Of a stretch of 12,290 nt of DNA, positions 11,486 through 12,290 are shown piece after piece; the stretch's first letter is position 1, and each line of letters opens with the position of its first letter. A program made the position numbers and the translations under genes. Below the pieces are notes generated by a model, which worked only from the letters and a program-made list of their open reading frames with translations, was not told where the DNA came from and made no database searches. The DNA is from DATJAJ01 sp035622335 (lineage in GTDB: Archaea; Thermoproteota; Nitrososphaeria; Nitrososphaerales; Gagatemarchaeaceae): positions 1 through 12,290 of the forward strand of contig DASPVO010000042.1 in the NCBI GenBank assembly GCA_035622335.1, written 5' to 3'.

Positions 11486-12290
11486 CTATTCTCTGCTCAG
11501 AGCCGGAGTCGCCTTGATCACCGTCACGTCTCCCTCTCCGTGTCCCTTCCTGAGGTGCTTCAGCGATTCGTAGTCGGCTCGGGAGCACGCGATGACGACG
11601 TTGTGTTTCAGAGGGTCCAACACCTCCCCTCCACCCTTTACCTTCGAACTCGACACGATTTCCACGTCAGTGACGTAGTCTCGAAGCCTTTGCTGTATGC
11701 TCTCGGCGAGTTGGAGCCTGTCACCCCTCATCTCGTACCTGTCCAAGTCCCAGACTAGGCTTATCTTGGTCCTGCTTGCCTTCAGCTCTCTCTCCTTCAG
11801 TATCTCCCTGGTCTCGTCCACTAGGTACCTCACGTAGTTCTCCAGGCTCTTCAGCGTGGCGCCGGCGAGGTATGATATTGACTCGCCAGCTTCATCGCTA
11901 GCCTGTATCGCCCTGAGGTCGTGGAGGTGCCTGGAAAATTCGCTCATGTACACGTCTTTGTCGCTGTGAACCACCACCCTTGCCTCTCTTGCTTTCCTCG
12001 AAAGCTCTATCTCCGTCACCGACATCATCGCCTCCTCCAATACCCGAGACGAGTATTCTAGCTCGGCCGAGAACACGTTCTGAGAGTTCTGGGGAAAGCC
12101 CAGAACCTCGAGCATCGGTCTCTCCTTCGCGCCCGCATTTGCGACCACGCTCGAGCCCGGTTCATCCAGCCGCAATGGCATGTACGAGTACACAAGGGAG
12201 TCGCCGACCCGCAGTCCCGTCTGCTTCTCCAGCAGCATTATGTTCTCAGAGTTGCCACCGGGTCCCGTAGGGAGCGAGTTGATCAGGTTC
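11486..12290 (-). CDS. 3' part of an unplaced protein, perhaps a divergent nucleotide-sugar dehydrogenase (partial)
   Basis: About 267 codons are open to the right edge. There is an internal ATG at 12238, but coding clearly continues upstream of it (NLINSLPTGPGGNSENI), so the gene is cut by the window. The visible beginning, NSLPTGPGGNSENIMLLEKQTGLRVGDSLVYSYMPLRLDEPG, has the layout of the region after the NAD domain in UDP-sugar dehydrogenases (S-x-(V/L)-P-x-G ... (E/L)-x-x-SGLK-x-GxDF ... YSP-R-x-x-x-G). The end (AESIQQRLRDYVTDVEIV ... HNVVIACSRADYESLKHL) recalls their C-terminal substrate domain. The middle (about 55-180 of the visible part) is helical and charged and lacks the GGxC(I/L)PxD catalytic Cys motif. 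It could be a distant or non-catalytic relative, or another family altogether. No Cys-based active site is visible. Genes for sugar modification follow on the same strand 44 bases later. Confidence 0.45.
   Translation of the reverse strand, partial: NLINSLPTGPGGNSENIMLLEKQTGLRVGDSLVYSYMPLRLDEPGSSVVANAGAKERPMLEVLGFPQNSQNVFSAELEYSSRVLEEAMMSVTEIELSRKAREARVVVHSDKDVYMSEFSRHLHDLRAIQASDEAGESISYLAGATLKSLENYVRYLVDETREILKERELKASRTKISLVWDLDRYEMRGDRLQLAESIQQRLRDYVTDVEIVSSSKVKGGGEVLDPLKHNVVIACSRADYESLKHLRKGHGEGDVTVIKATPALSRE

Noticed and set aside
10482..11573. 363-codon open frame on the plus strand opposite the dehydrogenase
   Set aside because: An antisense shadow typical of GC-rich coding DNA; the translation has no domain, and the minus-strand frame has clear Rossmann motifs.
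1..12290. Mobile elements, CRISPR arrays, toxin-antitoxin or defence genes
   Set aside because: I saw no transposase motifs, terminal repeats, regularly spaced repeats or recognisable defence proteins; the AAGTAAA copies are too short and irregularly spaced to be a CRISPR. The tRNAs show no adjacent integrase or duplicated 3' end.

Overview
The window looks archaeal. Genes are GC-rich and tightly packed, and short AT-rich TATA-like boxes sit about 29-34 bases before many start codons, the layout of leaderless archaeal messages. One tRNA carries a bulge-helix-bulge intron at a non-canonical site, neither tRNA encodes its CCA end, and TTG starts are frequent. The tRNA intron, together with a single-OB-fold SSB and archaeal-type winged-helix regulators, suggests the TACK side (Nitrososphaerota/Thaumarchaeota or relatives); that placement is inference. 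A Rieske oxygenase and a sulfite-oxidase-like enzyme suggest an oxygen-exposed lifestyle.

Layout. 1-1098 (+): end of an APC-type amino-acid permease followed by a Rieske non-heme iron oxygenase. 1197-2819 (+): membrane-anchored molybdopterin oxidoreductase with an internal twin-arginine segment. 2820-5098 (+): an AT-rich control region with repeated AAGTAAA elements, then a compact three-gene unit: coiled-coil winged-helix regulator, four-helix membrane protein with an Asp/His-rich cytoplasmic part, and a small orphan protein. The genes are joined by two 8-base overlaps. 5149-5466: tRNA-Thr(CGT) on the minus strand with a 13-base intron at 27/28, and tRNA-Leu(GAG) on the plus strand, transcribed divergently. 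5535-7805 (+): rubredoxin-like/CBS protein, VOC-family protein, SRPBCC protein and a coupled ankyrin-repeat protein. 7802-8644 (-): dual-specificity-type phosphatase and a single-OB-fold ssDNA-binding protein. 8745-10044 (+): MraY/WecA/AglH-type glycosyl-1-phosphate transferase and a small two-helix membrane protein. 10007-12290 (-): left-handed beta-helix acyltransferase, Gfo/Idh/MocA dehydrogenase, and the 3' part of a protein that may be a divergent nucleotide-sugar dehydrogenase.

The last two blocks fit together as a glycan module: the minus-strand genes would prepare a modified (acylamino/uronic) nucleotide sugar and the transferase would start a lipid-linked glycan for surface-protein glycosylation. 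The most novel-looking part is the 2820-5098 unit, whose membrane and small proteins I do not recognise and whose promoter carries several copies of one operator-like word. The tRNA-Thr is also notable, with a textbook BHB motif in an unusual place and C instead of U at T-loop position 55.
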